From contig NZ_QMEW01000009.1 in NCBI RefSeq assembly GCF_003284965.1, positions 1 through 64,000 of the forward strand: 64,000 nucleotides of DNA, given 5' to 3'. The stretch is from Mycolicibacterium sp. GF69. Its GTDB lineage: Bacteria > Actinomycetota > Actinomycetes > Mycobacteriales > Mycobacteriaceae. Positions 37,182 to 45,209 of this stretch are shown one piece after another (within the stretch, counting starts at the first letter, position 1; each line of letters begins with the position of its first letter). Below the pieces are notes generated by a model. The model worked only from the letters and a program-made list of their open reading frames with translations, did no database searches and was not told the DNA's origin. Position numbers and translations under genes: made by a program.

Positions 37182-38510
37182 TCAGTCCTGTCGAGCTTGG
37201 TAGATGTCGGGCACACCGTCATGGTCGTAATCGGCGGTTTCCTGTTCGTGGATCGCCCGATAATGCCTGTTCCGCAGCCGTAACAGGACCGCGGCCAGGG
37301 CAGCCGAGGCCAGCGATCCGGTCAGCACTCCGATCTTCACGAAATCGTCACGTTCGGATCCGATGCCGTACGCGAGGTCGCCGATGAGCAGGGATACGGT
37401 GAATCCGATGCCCGCCAGCATGGCGATGCCGATCACGTCGATCCACCGGATCGCGGAGTCCAGATCGGCCCGGGTGACCGACGCCAGCACCCGCGTGGTC
37501 AGGAAGATGCCGACGGGTTTTCCGACTACCAGACCCAGCACGATGCCGAGCGCGATGGGGTCGGTCATCGCTTCGGTGAACCCGGAGTAGCCGCCGATAT
37601 TGACCCCCGCGGCGAAGAAGGCGAACACCGGAACCGCGAAACCCGCCGACAGCGGGCGCAAGCGGTGTTCGAAGTGTTCAGCGAGCCCCGGTCCGGCCTC
37701 CGGCCCGCCCGCGGCTTGCGAACGCACGACCGGCACGGTGAAGCCGAGCAGCACACCGGCCACGGTGGCGTGGATACCCGATTCATGCATCAGCGCCCAT
37801 GTGGCCAGCGCGAGCGGAACCAACAGCCACCACGACTGGATGCGGCGCTGCACGCACAGCGCGAAAAGGGCCAGCGGCGCCAGCGCCGCCAACAGCGCGA
37901 CCCAGTTGATCCCCTCGGTGTAGAAGACGGCGATCACCAGCACCGCAAGAAGGTCGTCGACGACAGCGAGGGTCAAAAGGAACGTGCGCAGCGCCGAGGG
38001 CAGGTGCGTGGAGATGACCGCGAGAACCGCGACGGCGAACGCGATGTCGGTTGCCGTCGGGATCGCCCAACCCCGTAGGGCGCCGTCGCCGACGTGAGCG
38101 GTCACCGCGACGAAGATCAGGGCAGGCGCCACCATGCCGCCGACGGCGGCCGCGATGGGCAGCGCCGCGCGGGCGGGGTCACGCAGGTCGCCGGCGACGA
38201 ACTCGCGCTTGAGCTCCAGCCCGACCACAAAGAAGAACAGGGCCAGCAACCCGTCGGCCGCCCAAGTGCCGAGCGCGAGGTCCAGGTGCAGGCCGAACGG
38301 TTCGCCGCCGACCTTCAGATCGCGCAGGGCGAAGTAGCTTTCCGACCACGGCGAGTTCGCCCAGACGAGCGCGACGGCCGCAGCCAGCAGCAGGAGCGCG
38401 CCCCCGACGGTCTCCTTGCGCAGGATCGTGGAGACACGGTTTGTCTCGGCCCACGACCCCCGCGAGAGCAGCGTCCGTCGCGCGGACCGGTGGGGTGGGT
38501 TGGCAGTCAC
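37182..38510 (-). CDS. nhaA: NhaA Na+/H+ antiporter
   Basis: 442 aa, about twelve transmembrane helices. Characteristic segments are [36 protein letters not shown] and the paired Asp in [18 protein letters not shown], which carry the ion exchange. It should expel Na+ or Li+ in exchange for protons. The GTG at 38510 has GGGAC upstream; the frame stays open further but upstream is the structured leader shared with the ABC exporter operons. A short acidic C terminus ends at the stop 28 bases from dxs. Confidence 0.93.
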   Translation of the reverse strand: MTANPPHRSARRTLLSRGSWAETNRVSTILRKETVGGALLLLAAAVALVWANSPWSESYFALRDLKVGGEPFGLHLDLALGTWAADGLLALFFFVVGLELKREFVAGDLRDPARAALPIAAAVGGMVAPALIFVAVTAHVGDGALRGWAIPTATDIAFAVAVLAVISTHLPSALRTFLLTLAVVDDLLAVLVIAVFYTEGINWVALLAALAPLALFALCVQRRIQSWWLLVPLALATWALMHESGIHATVAGVLLGFTVPVVRSQAAGGPEAGPGLAEHFEHRLRPLSAGFAVPVFAFFAAGVNIGGYSGFTEAMTDPIALGIVLGLVVGKPVGIFLTTRVLASVTRADLDSAIRWIDVIGIAMLAGIGFTVSLLIGDLAYGIGSERDDFVKIGVLTGSLASAALAAVLLRLRNRHYRAIHEQETADYDHDGVPDIYQARQD

Positions 38511-38534
38511 GGCAAGTCCCGATCTGTGGCTAGC

Positions 38535-38588
38535 GGTCGACAAAGAATCGCCGACCAGACTTCCCGGCACACCTTGGGCTCAACCCTA
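38535..38588 (-). promoter_or_regulatory. nhaA promoter and two-hairpin leader
   Basis: Minus strand: TAGGGT -10 box (38588-38583), then after 15 bases CCGGGAAGTCTGGTCGG (38567-38551). Hairpin 1 is CCGG-GAAGT-CUGG. Hairpin 2 is a 7-bp stem GGUCGGC/GUCGACC (38556-38550 with 38541-38535, one G-U) and an 8-base loop. The structure ends 25 bases before the start codon. Matching elements precede both ABC exporter operons. Confidence 0.65.
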
Positions 38589-38645
38589 TGCCACCGATTC
38601 GGCGGACGCGCCACGCCGGGTCTGGTGCGCGGAACGGTCCGCGAG

Positions 38646-38699
38646 TAGATTTCTCCACAGGTGCGCCGGGAAGCCTGGTCGGCTATCGATTTTGCCGAC
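38646..38699 (+). promoter_or_regulatory. ABC exporter 1 promoter and two-hairpin leader
   Basis: TAGATT -10 box (38646-38651), then after 14 bases CCGGGAAGCCTGGTCGG (38666-38682). Hairpin 1 is CCGG-GAAGC-CUGG (38666-38678). Hairpin 2 is a 7-bp stem GGUCGGC/GCCGACU (38677-38683 with 38694-38700, one G-U), loop 10 bases. The GGAAAGGG ribosome-binding site follows directly. Spacing from motif to start codon (34) equals that in exporter 2. Confidence 0.65.
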
Positions 38700-38715
38700 T
38701 TCGGAAAGGGACCCG

Positions 38716-39639
38716 ATGCACGACATGCCGCACGCGCCGGCGCGCGCGCAATTTCAGCCCGCTATTCACATCGATGGCCTGACCAAAAGTTTCGGGCGGA
38801 TCGTCGCGGTAGATGACCTCGACCTGACAGTGCAGAGTGGTGAGGTATTCGGCTTCCTCGGCCCCAACGGCGCCGGCAAGTCGACGACCATTCGCATGAT
38901 GCTCGGCCTCATCCGGCCCGATGCCGGGCGGGTATCCGTTCTCGGCAGCGACGCCGCTGACGTACGTCGAGCCCACCGATGTCTCGCGTATGTGCCCGCC
39001 GACGTCAGTCTCTGGCCGTCCCTGACCGGGGCGGAAATCCTCGAATTGATGGCGAATGTGGGTCCACCGGTCGACCTCGAGTACCGGGCCGAGTTGGTCG
39101 AGCGTTTCGCGCTGGATCTCGACCGGCCGGCCAAGGCCTATTCCACGGGCAACCGGCAGAAGGTGGCGATCGTCGCGGCGTTCGCGACGCGAGCACCATT
39201 GCTGATCCTCGACGAACCGACCAGTGGTCTGGATCCGTTGATGGAGCTCGAGTTCAGGCGCTGCATCCAAGAGGCGAGACAGCGTGGACAAACGGTCTTC
39301 CTGAGCTCGCATCAACTCACGGAGGTGGAAGCGGTGTGCGACCGGGTGGCCATCCTTCGCTCGGGCCGGCTCGTCGAGATCGACACCATCGCCGACCTGC
39401 GGCGGCTGCGCCGCACAGTGGTCGAGGTGTCGTACCGCGACGTCGCACCACTGCTCACCGACCTGCCGGGTGTCACCGACGTCGAGTGGCTCGGCGCGAA
39501 CCGGTTGCGATTCAACATGTCCGGCTCGCCGACGGCCGCCTTGCGCGCCCTCGCCGCCGTCGAGATCACCGCCGTCGCAATGCGTGAGCCGAATCTGGAG
39601 GAGATCTTCCTCGACTACTACGGGGAGCTGTCGCGATGA
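38716..39639 (+). CDS. ABC exporter ATPase (tetronasin-type)
   Basis: 307 aa ATP-binding subunit: Walker A GPNGAGKSTT, degenerate signature STGNRQKV, Walker B LLILDEPTSGLDP and the H-loop SSHQL. The C-terminal extension resembles drug-export ATPases. The arrangement with a 543-aa permease resembles Rv1218c-Rv1217c, described as a multidrug exporter, but that is similarity only. The stop overlaps the permease start as ATGA. Confidence 0.9.
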   Translation: MHDMPHAPARAQFQPAIHIDGLTKSFGRIVAVDDLDLTVQSGEVFGFLGPNGAGKSTTIRMMLGLIRPDAGRVSVLGSDAADVRRAHRCLAYVPADVSLWPSLTGAEILELMANVGPPVDLEYRAELVERFALDLDRPAKAYSTGNRQKVAIVAAFATRAPLLILDEPTSGLDPLMELEFRRCIQEARQRGQTVFLSSHQLTEVEAVCDRVAILRSGRLVEIDTIADLRRLRRTVVEVSYRDVAPLLTDLPGVTDVEWLGANRLRFNMSGSPTAALRALAAVEITAVAMREPNLEEIFLDYYGELSR

Positions 39640-41267
39640 GCACCGGCACGGTTGTCGCCAGGCATGCCGCCGCCGCGCGTCCGTCGCCGACACGAGCGGC
39701 CATCGGGCTCGCCATCCGCCAGATTCGCCGCGGCACGCTGATCGTGGCGGCAGTGGCCGCAGGAATGTCGTTCCTCGTCGCCGCACAGTATCAATCGACG
39801 TTTCAGGCCGAGTTGAGCCAGGATGCTCTTCGAGCACTCGCCGAAAATCCGGCTATCCGGGTGCTTTTCGGCACGCCGCTGGCATTGGATGACGCGGGCG
39901 GATTCACCGTCTGGCGAACGGGCACTCCGCTGCTGGTGATAGCCGGCGTGTGGATCATGCTGGTCGCTGTCCGCATCACCCGCGGCGAGGAGGACGCCGG
40001 ACGGTGGGACGTCCTGTTGGCCGGCGCCCTTCGCACCTCCGATGCGCTACTGAGTTGCGTACTCGCGTTGACAGGCAGCGCTCTGCTGATCAGCACAGCA
40101 GTCTGGGGTGCGATGCTGGCCGCAGGCACCACTCCCCTCGGCGCCACCCTCTACGCCGGCGGATTTCTCGGCGTGACTTCGACATTCGCCGCGGTGGGGT
40201 TCGCGGCGGGCCAGTTGATGCCGAGCAGAGCGTCGGCGGTGGGCTTGTCGGTGGCGCTCCTCGGCACTGCCCTTCTGGTGCGGATGATGTCGGACGCCTT
40301 CGCGCCGTTGGCGGGGTTGGCCTGGGTCAGCCCATTCGGGCTCATCGCGCGGGTGGCGCCTTTTGCCGACAACAGGATCGCACCGCTGGCCGTGTTGGCC
40401 TGCTACCCGGTCATGCTGGGGGCTGCCGCCGTGGCCATGGCCAAATCGCGGGACCTGGGGAGCGGACTACTGGCGGTTTCCGGCAGTCGTCCGCCGCGCA
40501 CGAGGATGCTCGGCTCGATACACCTGTTCGCAATGCGCCGTGCCATGCGGCCGACGCTGGGCTGGGCCGCCGCGATCGCGACCTACTTGGTGATCATCGG
40601 GGCGACGATCGCGTCCATCCTCGAATTCTTCGAGCAGAACCCGCGTTTCGCCACGCTGGCAGCCAGCGCCGGCTTCGCGGGCTTGAACTCAGCGGATGGT
40701 TTCGCCGCGGCGTTGTTCAGTCTCTCGGCGGTGGCGACAGGGATGTACGCCGCCACCCGCCTCGGGGCGTTCGTCGCCGACGAGCAGGCGCGCCGCTGGA
40801 CCATCCTTTTCACCTCCCCCGTTTCGCGCGCCGGCCTGCTGGGCGCCGAAGTGGTGGTGGTAGCGGCAGGCGTTGTCGCACTGCACGTCACCGCGGCAGT
40901 CGGTATCACCGTCGGGGCCGCGGCGACGGGCGCTCCGCTCGGCCTCTTTGATGCGCTCGCGGGCGCGCTGAACACCGCGCCGATCGCCCTGCTCGCGATG
41001 GGAGCGGCAGTTCTGGGCGCCGGGTGGTTGCCGTCGGCGGTCATCGCCGTCGGCGCAGTGCCCGTGGTGGGCGGCTTCCTGGTCGATGTCGTCGCCGAAA
41101 CTGCGCACGCGCCCCAATGGGTGCGGGACGGCTCGCCGTTCGTCCATGTGAGGGCGGTACCCTTGGTGGCGCCGGATTGGCAGGCGTTGGGCGTGATTCT
41201 CGCCGTGGCAGCAGTTTTCACAGCGGCTGGGGTGGCCGGGTACCACCGCCGCGACCTGGTGTCCTGA
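39636..41267 (+). CDS. ABC exporter permease, duplicated
   Basis: 543 aa membrane subunit with about twelve transmembrane helices in two similar halves (about 1-270 and 271-543), so one chain may supply both halves of the channel. Partner of the ATPase just upstream, to which it is translationally coupled. Substrate unknown; drug-type export is likely from family resemblance. Confidence 0.88.
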   Translation: MSTGTVVARHAAAARPSPTRAAIGLAIRQIRRGTLIVAAVAAGMSFLVAAQYQSTFQAELSQDALRALAENPAIRVLFGTPLALDDAGGFTVWRTGTPLLVIAGVWIMLVAVRITRGEEDAGRWDVLLAGALRTSDALLSCVLALTGSALLISTAVWGAMLAAGTTPLGATLYAGGFLGVTSTFAAVGFAAGQLMPSRASAVGLSVALLGTALLVRMMSDAFAPLAGLAWVSPFGLIARVAPFADNRIAPLAVLACYPVMLGAAAVAMAKSRDLGSGLLAVSGSRPPRTRMLGSIHLFAMRRAMRPTLGWAAAIATYLVIIGATIASILEFFEQNPRFATLAASAGFAGLNSADGFAAALFSLSAVATGMYAATRLGAFVADEQARRWTILFTSPVSRAGLLGAEVVVVAAGVVALHVTAAVGITVGAAATGAPLGLFDALAGALNTAPIALLAMGAAVLGAGWLPSAVIAVGAVPVVGGFLVDVVAETAHAPQWVRDGSPFVHVRAVPLVAPDWQALGVILAVAAVFTAAGVAGYHRRDLVS

Positions 41268-41296
41268 GGATTGCACCCGTTTGCGCGCGATGCGCC

Positions 41297-42052
41297 TCAG
41301 GTATTCTTGGCGGCGAAGCGCTTGAACAGCGGCCAGGCGATCGCGGCGTTGTACACGACACCGCCGACGAAGTACGGCCACCACATGGCGCCGTCGCTGG
41401 CCAGCCAGAAGGCCTTCGCCGCCCAGAACGGCGGCAATATGCCGAAAGCCAGTGCCCACGCCGAATCGATGAACCACGGCAGGCACGGCAGACCGGCGAT
41501 CAGCATGCCCAGCGCGCGGACCATCGCGATGCCCTGGATCTTGTTGCTCGCCAACGCGAGTATCAGGAGCATCGTGACGATCGCGGAGAGCCCGGCGAGC
41601 AGTCCGATCGGCACCAGGGCGGGTAGGAGTCCGGGTTCGAGCAGTCCGCTGAACGACAGTGTCGTCACGACGTAGACCGTCGTCACCCCCAACACTGTGC
41701 CCGCACGGTAGGCGAAGAACGTCGACAACGGCACGGGGGTCACCCGAAGAGCGACCAACGTTTCCGCATCGACCTCGTCGAGCACCAGGAACGCGGCCAG
41801 TCCTCCCGCGATGATGATGCTCGTCAGCAAGAGGAAGGCGGTCAACACCAGCGGGTAGTAAGGTACCAGGTCGAAGTCGTAACGTGCGGCGAGCATCTCG
41901 GTGAAAAGAGGTGTCAGGACGCGAACACCCACCGTCCAGATGACCGGAGCTACGACGATCATCACGAGCAGGGGATCACGGTATGTACCGCGAATATCGT
42001 TGCGGCCGAAAGCCGCCAGAGCACTGCCGTGAGTCCCGGCCAAAGTAGACAT
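41297..42052 (-). CDS. ABC-2 permease, exporter 2 (second)
   Basis: 251 aa with six predicted helices (for example LVPYYPLVLTAFLLLTSIII and GLLAGLSAIVTMLLILALA). Its ATG overlaps the stop of the preceding permease (TGATG at 42054-42050). Corresponds in position to Rv2686c. As I recall, the Rv2686c-Rv2688c system is linked to fluoroquinolone efflux. Confidence 0.87.
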   Translation of the reverse strand: MSTLAGTHGSALAAFGRNDIRGTYRDPLLVMIVVAPVIWTVGVRVLTPLFTEMLAARYDFDLVPYYPLVLTAFLLLTSIIIAGGLAAFLVLDEVDAETLVALRVTPVPLSTFFAYRAGTVLGVTTVYVVTTLSFSGLLEPGLLPALVPIGLLAGLSAIVTMLLILALASNKIQGIAMVRALGMLIAGLPCLPWFIDSAWALAFGILPPFWAAKAFWLASDGAMWWPYFVGGVVYNAAIAWPLFKRFAAKNT

Positions 42053-42765
42053 CACAATCCTCCCGACTTCGCGATGACGTATCGGCCGAACAACGCCTTC
42101 GCCAGGTAGCTCAGCATGACAACGGACAGCACGGGATAGAGCAACGCATACGCCAGTTGCCATGGCGCCAGCGACACCTGGTCGAACGCCTCGCCCAGTA
42201 ACAACAGCGGTCCCAGGGTGGGAACGAGATACAGAATCGGCGTGGACCACACCTCCGAGAAATGCAGTACCGGAAGACCCGTCATGACCGCCAGCGGAAC
42301 CGTCGCCGACATGAACCAATCGCTGACCGAAGTGAACGGCAACGACGTGATGAAGCCGACCAGCAGCATCAGCAACGTGCCGAGCAACACGCCGACGATC
42401 ATAGGTGCGGGGCGGTACGCAAAGCCGTGCGCAATGGAGACTACCGTGAGTGCCACCAGCAGTGAAATAGTCAGCAGCACGACGAGTTTCGCGGTCAAGT
42501 ACTCCCAGAATCGAAGCGGTGTTGAGATGACCGCGCTCAAGGTTCGTTCCTGCTTCTCGAAGAACACCGATCCGCCGACGAAGAAGAACCCGATGATCGC
42601 GATGTCTCCCAGAAGGACATAGGGCTCCGCCATCTGACGCAGCCGGTGCGACATCGGCAGCAGCACCGCAAGCCATATCAGGCCGGAGAAGACGGCCGCG
42701 TACAGGAACTTCTGCCGAATCTGCAGTGTGATCTCCAGATGCAGTGCGCTCGCCAGCCTGCTCAT
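42052..42765 (-). CDS. ABC-2 permease, exporter 2 (first)
   Basis: 237 aa with six helices; the FFFVGGSVFFEKQERTLSAVISTPLRFWEYLTAK segment is typical of ABC-2 permeases (the E-loop helix that contacts the ATPase). ATGA overlap with the ATPase stop (42762-42765). Together with the next permease it likely forms the heterodimeric channel. Position Rv2687c. Confidence 0.88.
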   Translation of the reverse strand: MSRLASALHLEITLQIRQKFLYAAVFSGLIWLAVLLPMSHRLRQMAEPYVLLGDIAIIGFFFVGGSVFFEKQERTLSAVISTPLRFWEYLTAKLVVLLTISLLVALTVVSIAHGFAYRPAPMIVGVLLGTLLMLLVGFITSLPFTSVSDWFMSATVPLAVMTGLPVLHFSEVWSTPILYLVPTLGPLLLLGEAFDQVSLAPWQLAYALLYPVLSVVMLSYLAKALFGRYVIAKSGGL

Positions 42766-43667
42766 GTCAGTTGCCTTCCGGTGGCCTCGACGAACACATC
42801 GTCGAGCGTCGCCTCCCGGCTATGAATAGTTTCGACGTGGTGGTCGCGCAACACCGCGTGGAACGCGGAATCGTCTGCCAGGCCGTCCATCCCGAATTCG
42901 GCCGCCCGCAGCGCCCCGTCGTTGCCCCGATACTCCACTCGCACGCGCCGTTGACTGCGTGCGATCTTCAATTCGGCCGGCGTATCCATGGCGACGATCC
43001 GGCCGTCGACCACGAAGGCAACCCGGTCACAGAGCTCGTCGGCGACGCGCATGTCATGCGTGGTCAGAAAGACTGTGCGGCCGCGTGCCTTCAGGTCGAG
43101 GACCATGTCCTTGACCTTTCGGGCGTTGACCGGGTCCAACCCCGACGTCGGTTCGTCGAGGAACAAGAGCTCGGGATCGTTGAGCAGCGCGCGGATGAAC
43201 GTCAGCCGCATCTGCATGCCCTTGGAGTAGTTGGCGACTCGCGTGTCGGCGGCATCGGTCAATCCGACCGCGGCAAGGAGTTCCATCGGGTCGATGGTGT
43301 CGACCCCGTATAGCGACGCGAAGAATCGCAGGTTCTCCAGGCCGGTGAGCTTCTGGTAGTGGTTCGGCAGCTCGAACGACACCCCGATGCGCTCGTAGTA
43401 GTCCGCGCCCCAGGCGGCGGGATCTCTTCCGAACACGGTTGCCTCGCCGCCGTGACCGCGGAGCAGTCCGATGAGCAGCTTCTGCGTCGTGGACTTTCCT
43501 GCGCCGCTCGGACCGAGGAATCCGAGAATCTCGCCCCGGGCGACGCTGAAGTCCATCCCCCGCACCGCGGGAGTGGAGGATTTCGGATAGGTGAACGTCA
43601 GCCCGCGCACCCGAATCACTTCGGTAGCGGCTGGCGGGCGCACTGCTGTCGACGCAACGCTCTGCAT
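42762..43667 (-). CDS. ABC exporter 2 ATPase
   Basis: 301 aa: Walker A GPSGAGKSTT, signature NYSKGMQMRL, Walker B LLFLDEPTSGLDP and H-loop LTTHDM. First gene of the exporter operon, orthologue of Rv2688c. ATG at 43667 with GGAAGG upstream. Divergent from the MarR-type gene; the 110-bp gap carries overlapping promoters and the shared leader element. Confidence 0.92.
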   Translation of the reverse strand: MQSVASTAVRPPAATEVIRVRGLTFTYPKSSTPAVRGMDFSVARGEILGFLGPSGAGKSTTQKLLIGLLRGHGGEATVFGRDPAAWGADYYERIGVSFELPNHYQKLTGLENLRFFASLYGVDTIDPMELLAAVGLTDAADTRVANYSKGMQMRLTFIRALLNDPELLFLDEPTSGLDPVNARKVKDMVLDLKARGRTVFLTTHDMRVADELCDRVAFVVDGRIVAMDTPAELKIARSQRRVRVEYRGNDGALRAAEFGMDGLADDSAFHAVLRDHHVETIHSREATLDDVFVEATGRQLT

Positions 43668-43685
43668 TCCCGTGCCTTCCAGGTA

Positions 43686-43736
43686 GCCGGATATCGATCT
43701 CCGACCAGACTTCCCGGAACGCCGCCAGTCACTATA
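43686..43736 (-). promoter_or_regulatory. ABC exporter 2 promoter and two-hairpin leader
   Basis: Minus strand: TATAGT -10 (43736-43731), then after 13 bases CCGGGAAGTCTGGTCGG (43717-43701). Hairpin 1 is CCGG-GAAGT-CUGG. Hairpin 2 is a 7-bp stem GGUCGGA/UCCGGCU (43706-43700 with 43691-43685, two G-U pairs), loop 8 bases. The closing pair is A-U here where the other copies have C-G. GGAAGG follows before the ATG. Confidence 0.65.
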
Positions 43737-43759
43737 CTGAGTTTTCAGAAATTACTGAA
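43733..43759 (+). promoter_or_regulatory. MarR gene promoter and operator palindrome
   Basis: TATACT -10 box (43733-43738) overlaps the minus-strand TATAGT of the exporter promoter in ACTATACT. The palindrome TTCAG-N6-CTGAA (43744-43759) covers the predicted start site, a natural place for autorepression; a further CTGAA half-site follows at 43764-43768. Confidence 0.6.
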
Positions 43760-43777
43760 GTCTCTGAATCGGAGAGT

Positions 43778-44251
43778 TTGTTGGACGGCAAGCCCGAGGG
43801 ACGCGCCGCCGCCGAAGAATTGGCGAGCGTGCTGTCCACCCATGGGATGCAACGCATGACAGCGCGCGTCCTTGCGGCGCTCGTGTTCACCGAGCAACCC
43901 GCGATGTCGATGGGAGAACTCGCCGAGCAGCTGCAGGCTAGTTCTGGCGCTATCTCCGGTGCACTGAAAATGCTCGTCGCAGTCGGTGTGGTGGAGCGAG
44001 CACCGGCACCCGGTAGCCGGCGCGACCATTTCCGCCTTCGCGACGACGCGTGGGCGGTGCAATACACCAAACACAACGAAGCACTGTCCAGCGTCCTGGT
44101 GGCGGCCGAGGCCGGTATCGCCGCCACCGAGGAGGGCACGCTGTCGCGGCACCGGATCACCCAGATGCGCGATTTTTACGTGTTTCTGATGCAGGAGATC
44201 CCGGCCGTCCTTGATCGCTGGCACGCACGATCGGCTGCTGGAGCGAAATGA
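43778..44251 (+). CDS. MarR/GbsR-type transcriptional regulator
   Basis: 157 aa winged-helix protein: MSMGELAEQLQASSGAISGALKMLVAVGVVERAPAPGSRRDHFRL is the DNA-binding domain and wing. TTG start at 43778 (or 43781), with GGAGAG upstream. Likely represses itself through the TTCAG-N6-CTGAA palindrome and may control the divergent exporter. Stop overlaps the SRPBCC gene as ATGA. Confidence 0.85.
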   Translation: MLDGKPEGRAAAEELASVLSTHGMQRMTARVLAALVFTEQPAMSMGELAEQLQASSGAISGALKMLVAVGVVERAPAPGSRRDHFRLRDDAWAVQYTKHNEALSSVLVAAEAGIAATEEGTLSRHRITQMRDFYVFLMQEIPAVLDRWHARSAAGAK

Positions 44252-44709
44252 TCGTCGAACGACAGAGGGCCATCGATGCGTCGGCCGAGCAGGTTTGGGA
44301 GCGCATCGTCACGCCCGAGGGCATCAACGACGAGTTGCGGCCGTGGATGACCATGTCGATGCCGCGAGGTCGCAAGGATCTCACCGTCGAGACCATTCCC
44401 GTTGGCGAGCCCGTCGGGCGCTGCTGGATGCGGCTATTCGGGGTGCTGCCGTTCGACTACGACCATCTGACGATCGCCGAATTGTGGCCCGGCCGTGGGT
44501 TTCATGAGGAATCGACGATGTTGAGCATGCGGCTGTGGCGGCACGAACGCACGCTCGAACCGGTGGGCGAAGCGCGAACCGTGGTGCGCGACCGGCTCAC
44601 CTTCGAACTGCGGACCCCGCTGCGAGTGCTGACACCCGCCATCGCGGCTGCTGTCGGGGCGCTGTTCGGGCACCGCCAGCGCCGACTGGCCCGGTACTTC
44701 AGCCGCTGA
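44248..44709 (+). CDS. SRPBCC family ligand-binding protein
   Basis: 153 aa START-like fold (IVERQRAIDASAEQVWERIVTPEGINDEL ... GRCWMRLFGVLPFDYDHLTI). Coupled to the MarR-type gene by a 4-bp overlap. Co-production with the regulator and exporter suggests binding of the exported lipophilic compound or a related one; that is inference. Confidence 0.8.
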   Translation: MIVERQRAIDASAEQVWERIVTPEGINDELRPWMTMSMPRGRKDLTVETIPVGEPVGRCWMRLFGVLPFDYDHLTIAELWPGRGFHEESTMLSMRLWRHERTLEPVGEARTVVRDRLTFELRTPLRVLTPAIAAAVGALFGHRQRRLARYFSR

Positions 44710-44711
44710 CG

Positions 44712-45191
44712 TCAGATCGCGATACGTCGCGGACGGTCGGAACCCGGCCAGACGTAGTCCAGGTCGTCGGGAACATCGGGGAAAAACGTGCGGTAGTGCT
44801 GCGGGTCCTTGCGCACCAGCACCGACTGGTGGCTGCGGTGAAATTCCGGATCGCCCAGCCACGGCGGCACCTCCCCCGCCGCGGCCAACTCGTCCTGGGT
44901 ACGCGGGGTGGCGATGCCGGTCGTGCGGGCCAGGTCGGAGACCATGGTGGTCGCACACGTGTCAGCGTGGCCCAGCCGGCACCATGCGGCGCAGATGTCG
45001 AGCCCGTAGCGGACCAGGGCTTCCTCGTAGCCGGCCCACATCGCCGCTGCGGGGTGATGACGCCAGCCATAGCCCGGCACGGTCAGCGCGCGAACCACCT
45101 GGATGGTCTCGACCCGCTGCTTGCCGAGCCGCTTCGTGTCGAGGACGCTGGCGGTGTCGTCGAAACCCGGGCAGGGCAAAAACGTCTGCAT
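44712..45191 (-). CDS. MSMEG_6728-type conserved protein
   Basis: 159 aa protein with the conserved N terminus MQTFLPCPGFDDTASVLDTKRLGKQRVE, PGYGWRHHPAAAMWAGYEEAL and the LGDPEFHRSHQSVLVRKDPQHY region, which recall the pyrimidine-dimer glycosylase-like family of small conserved proteins. No firm activity. Stop is two bases from the SRPBCC stop. Confidence 0.75.
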   Translation of the reverse strand: MQTFLPCPGFDDTASVLDTKRLGKQRVETIQVVRALTVPGYGWRHHPAAAMWAGYEEALVRYGLDICAAWCRLGHADTCATTMVSDLARTTGIATPRTQDELAAAGEVPPWLGDPEFHRSHQSVLVRKDPQHYRTFFPDVPDDLDYVWPGSDRPRRIAI

Positions 45192-45209
45192 CCCCCGCCG
45201 GATACCCGT

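Noticed and set aside
38535..38573. Cobalamin riboswitch for the nhaA/ABC leader (GGGAAG...GGT resembles part of its core)
   Set aside because: The conserved B12-box region is absent and the leaders are far too short (about 60 bases from start site to start codon).
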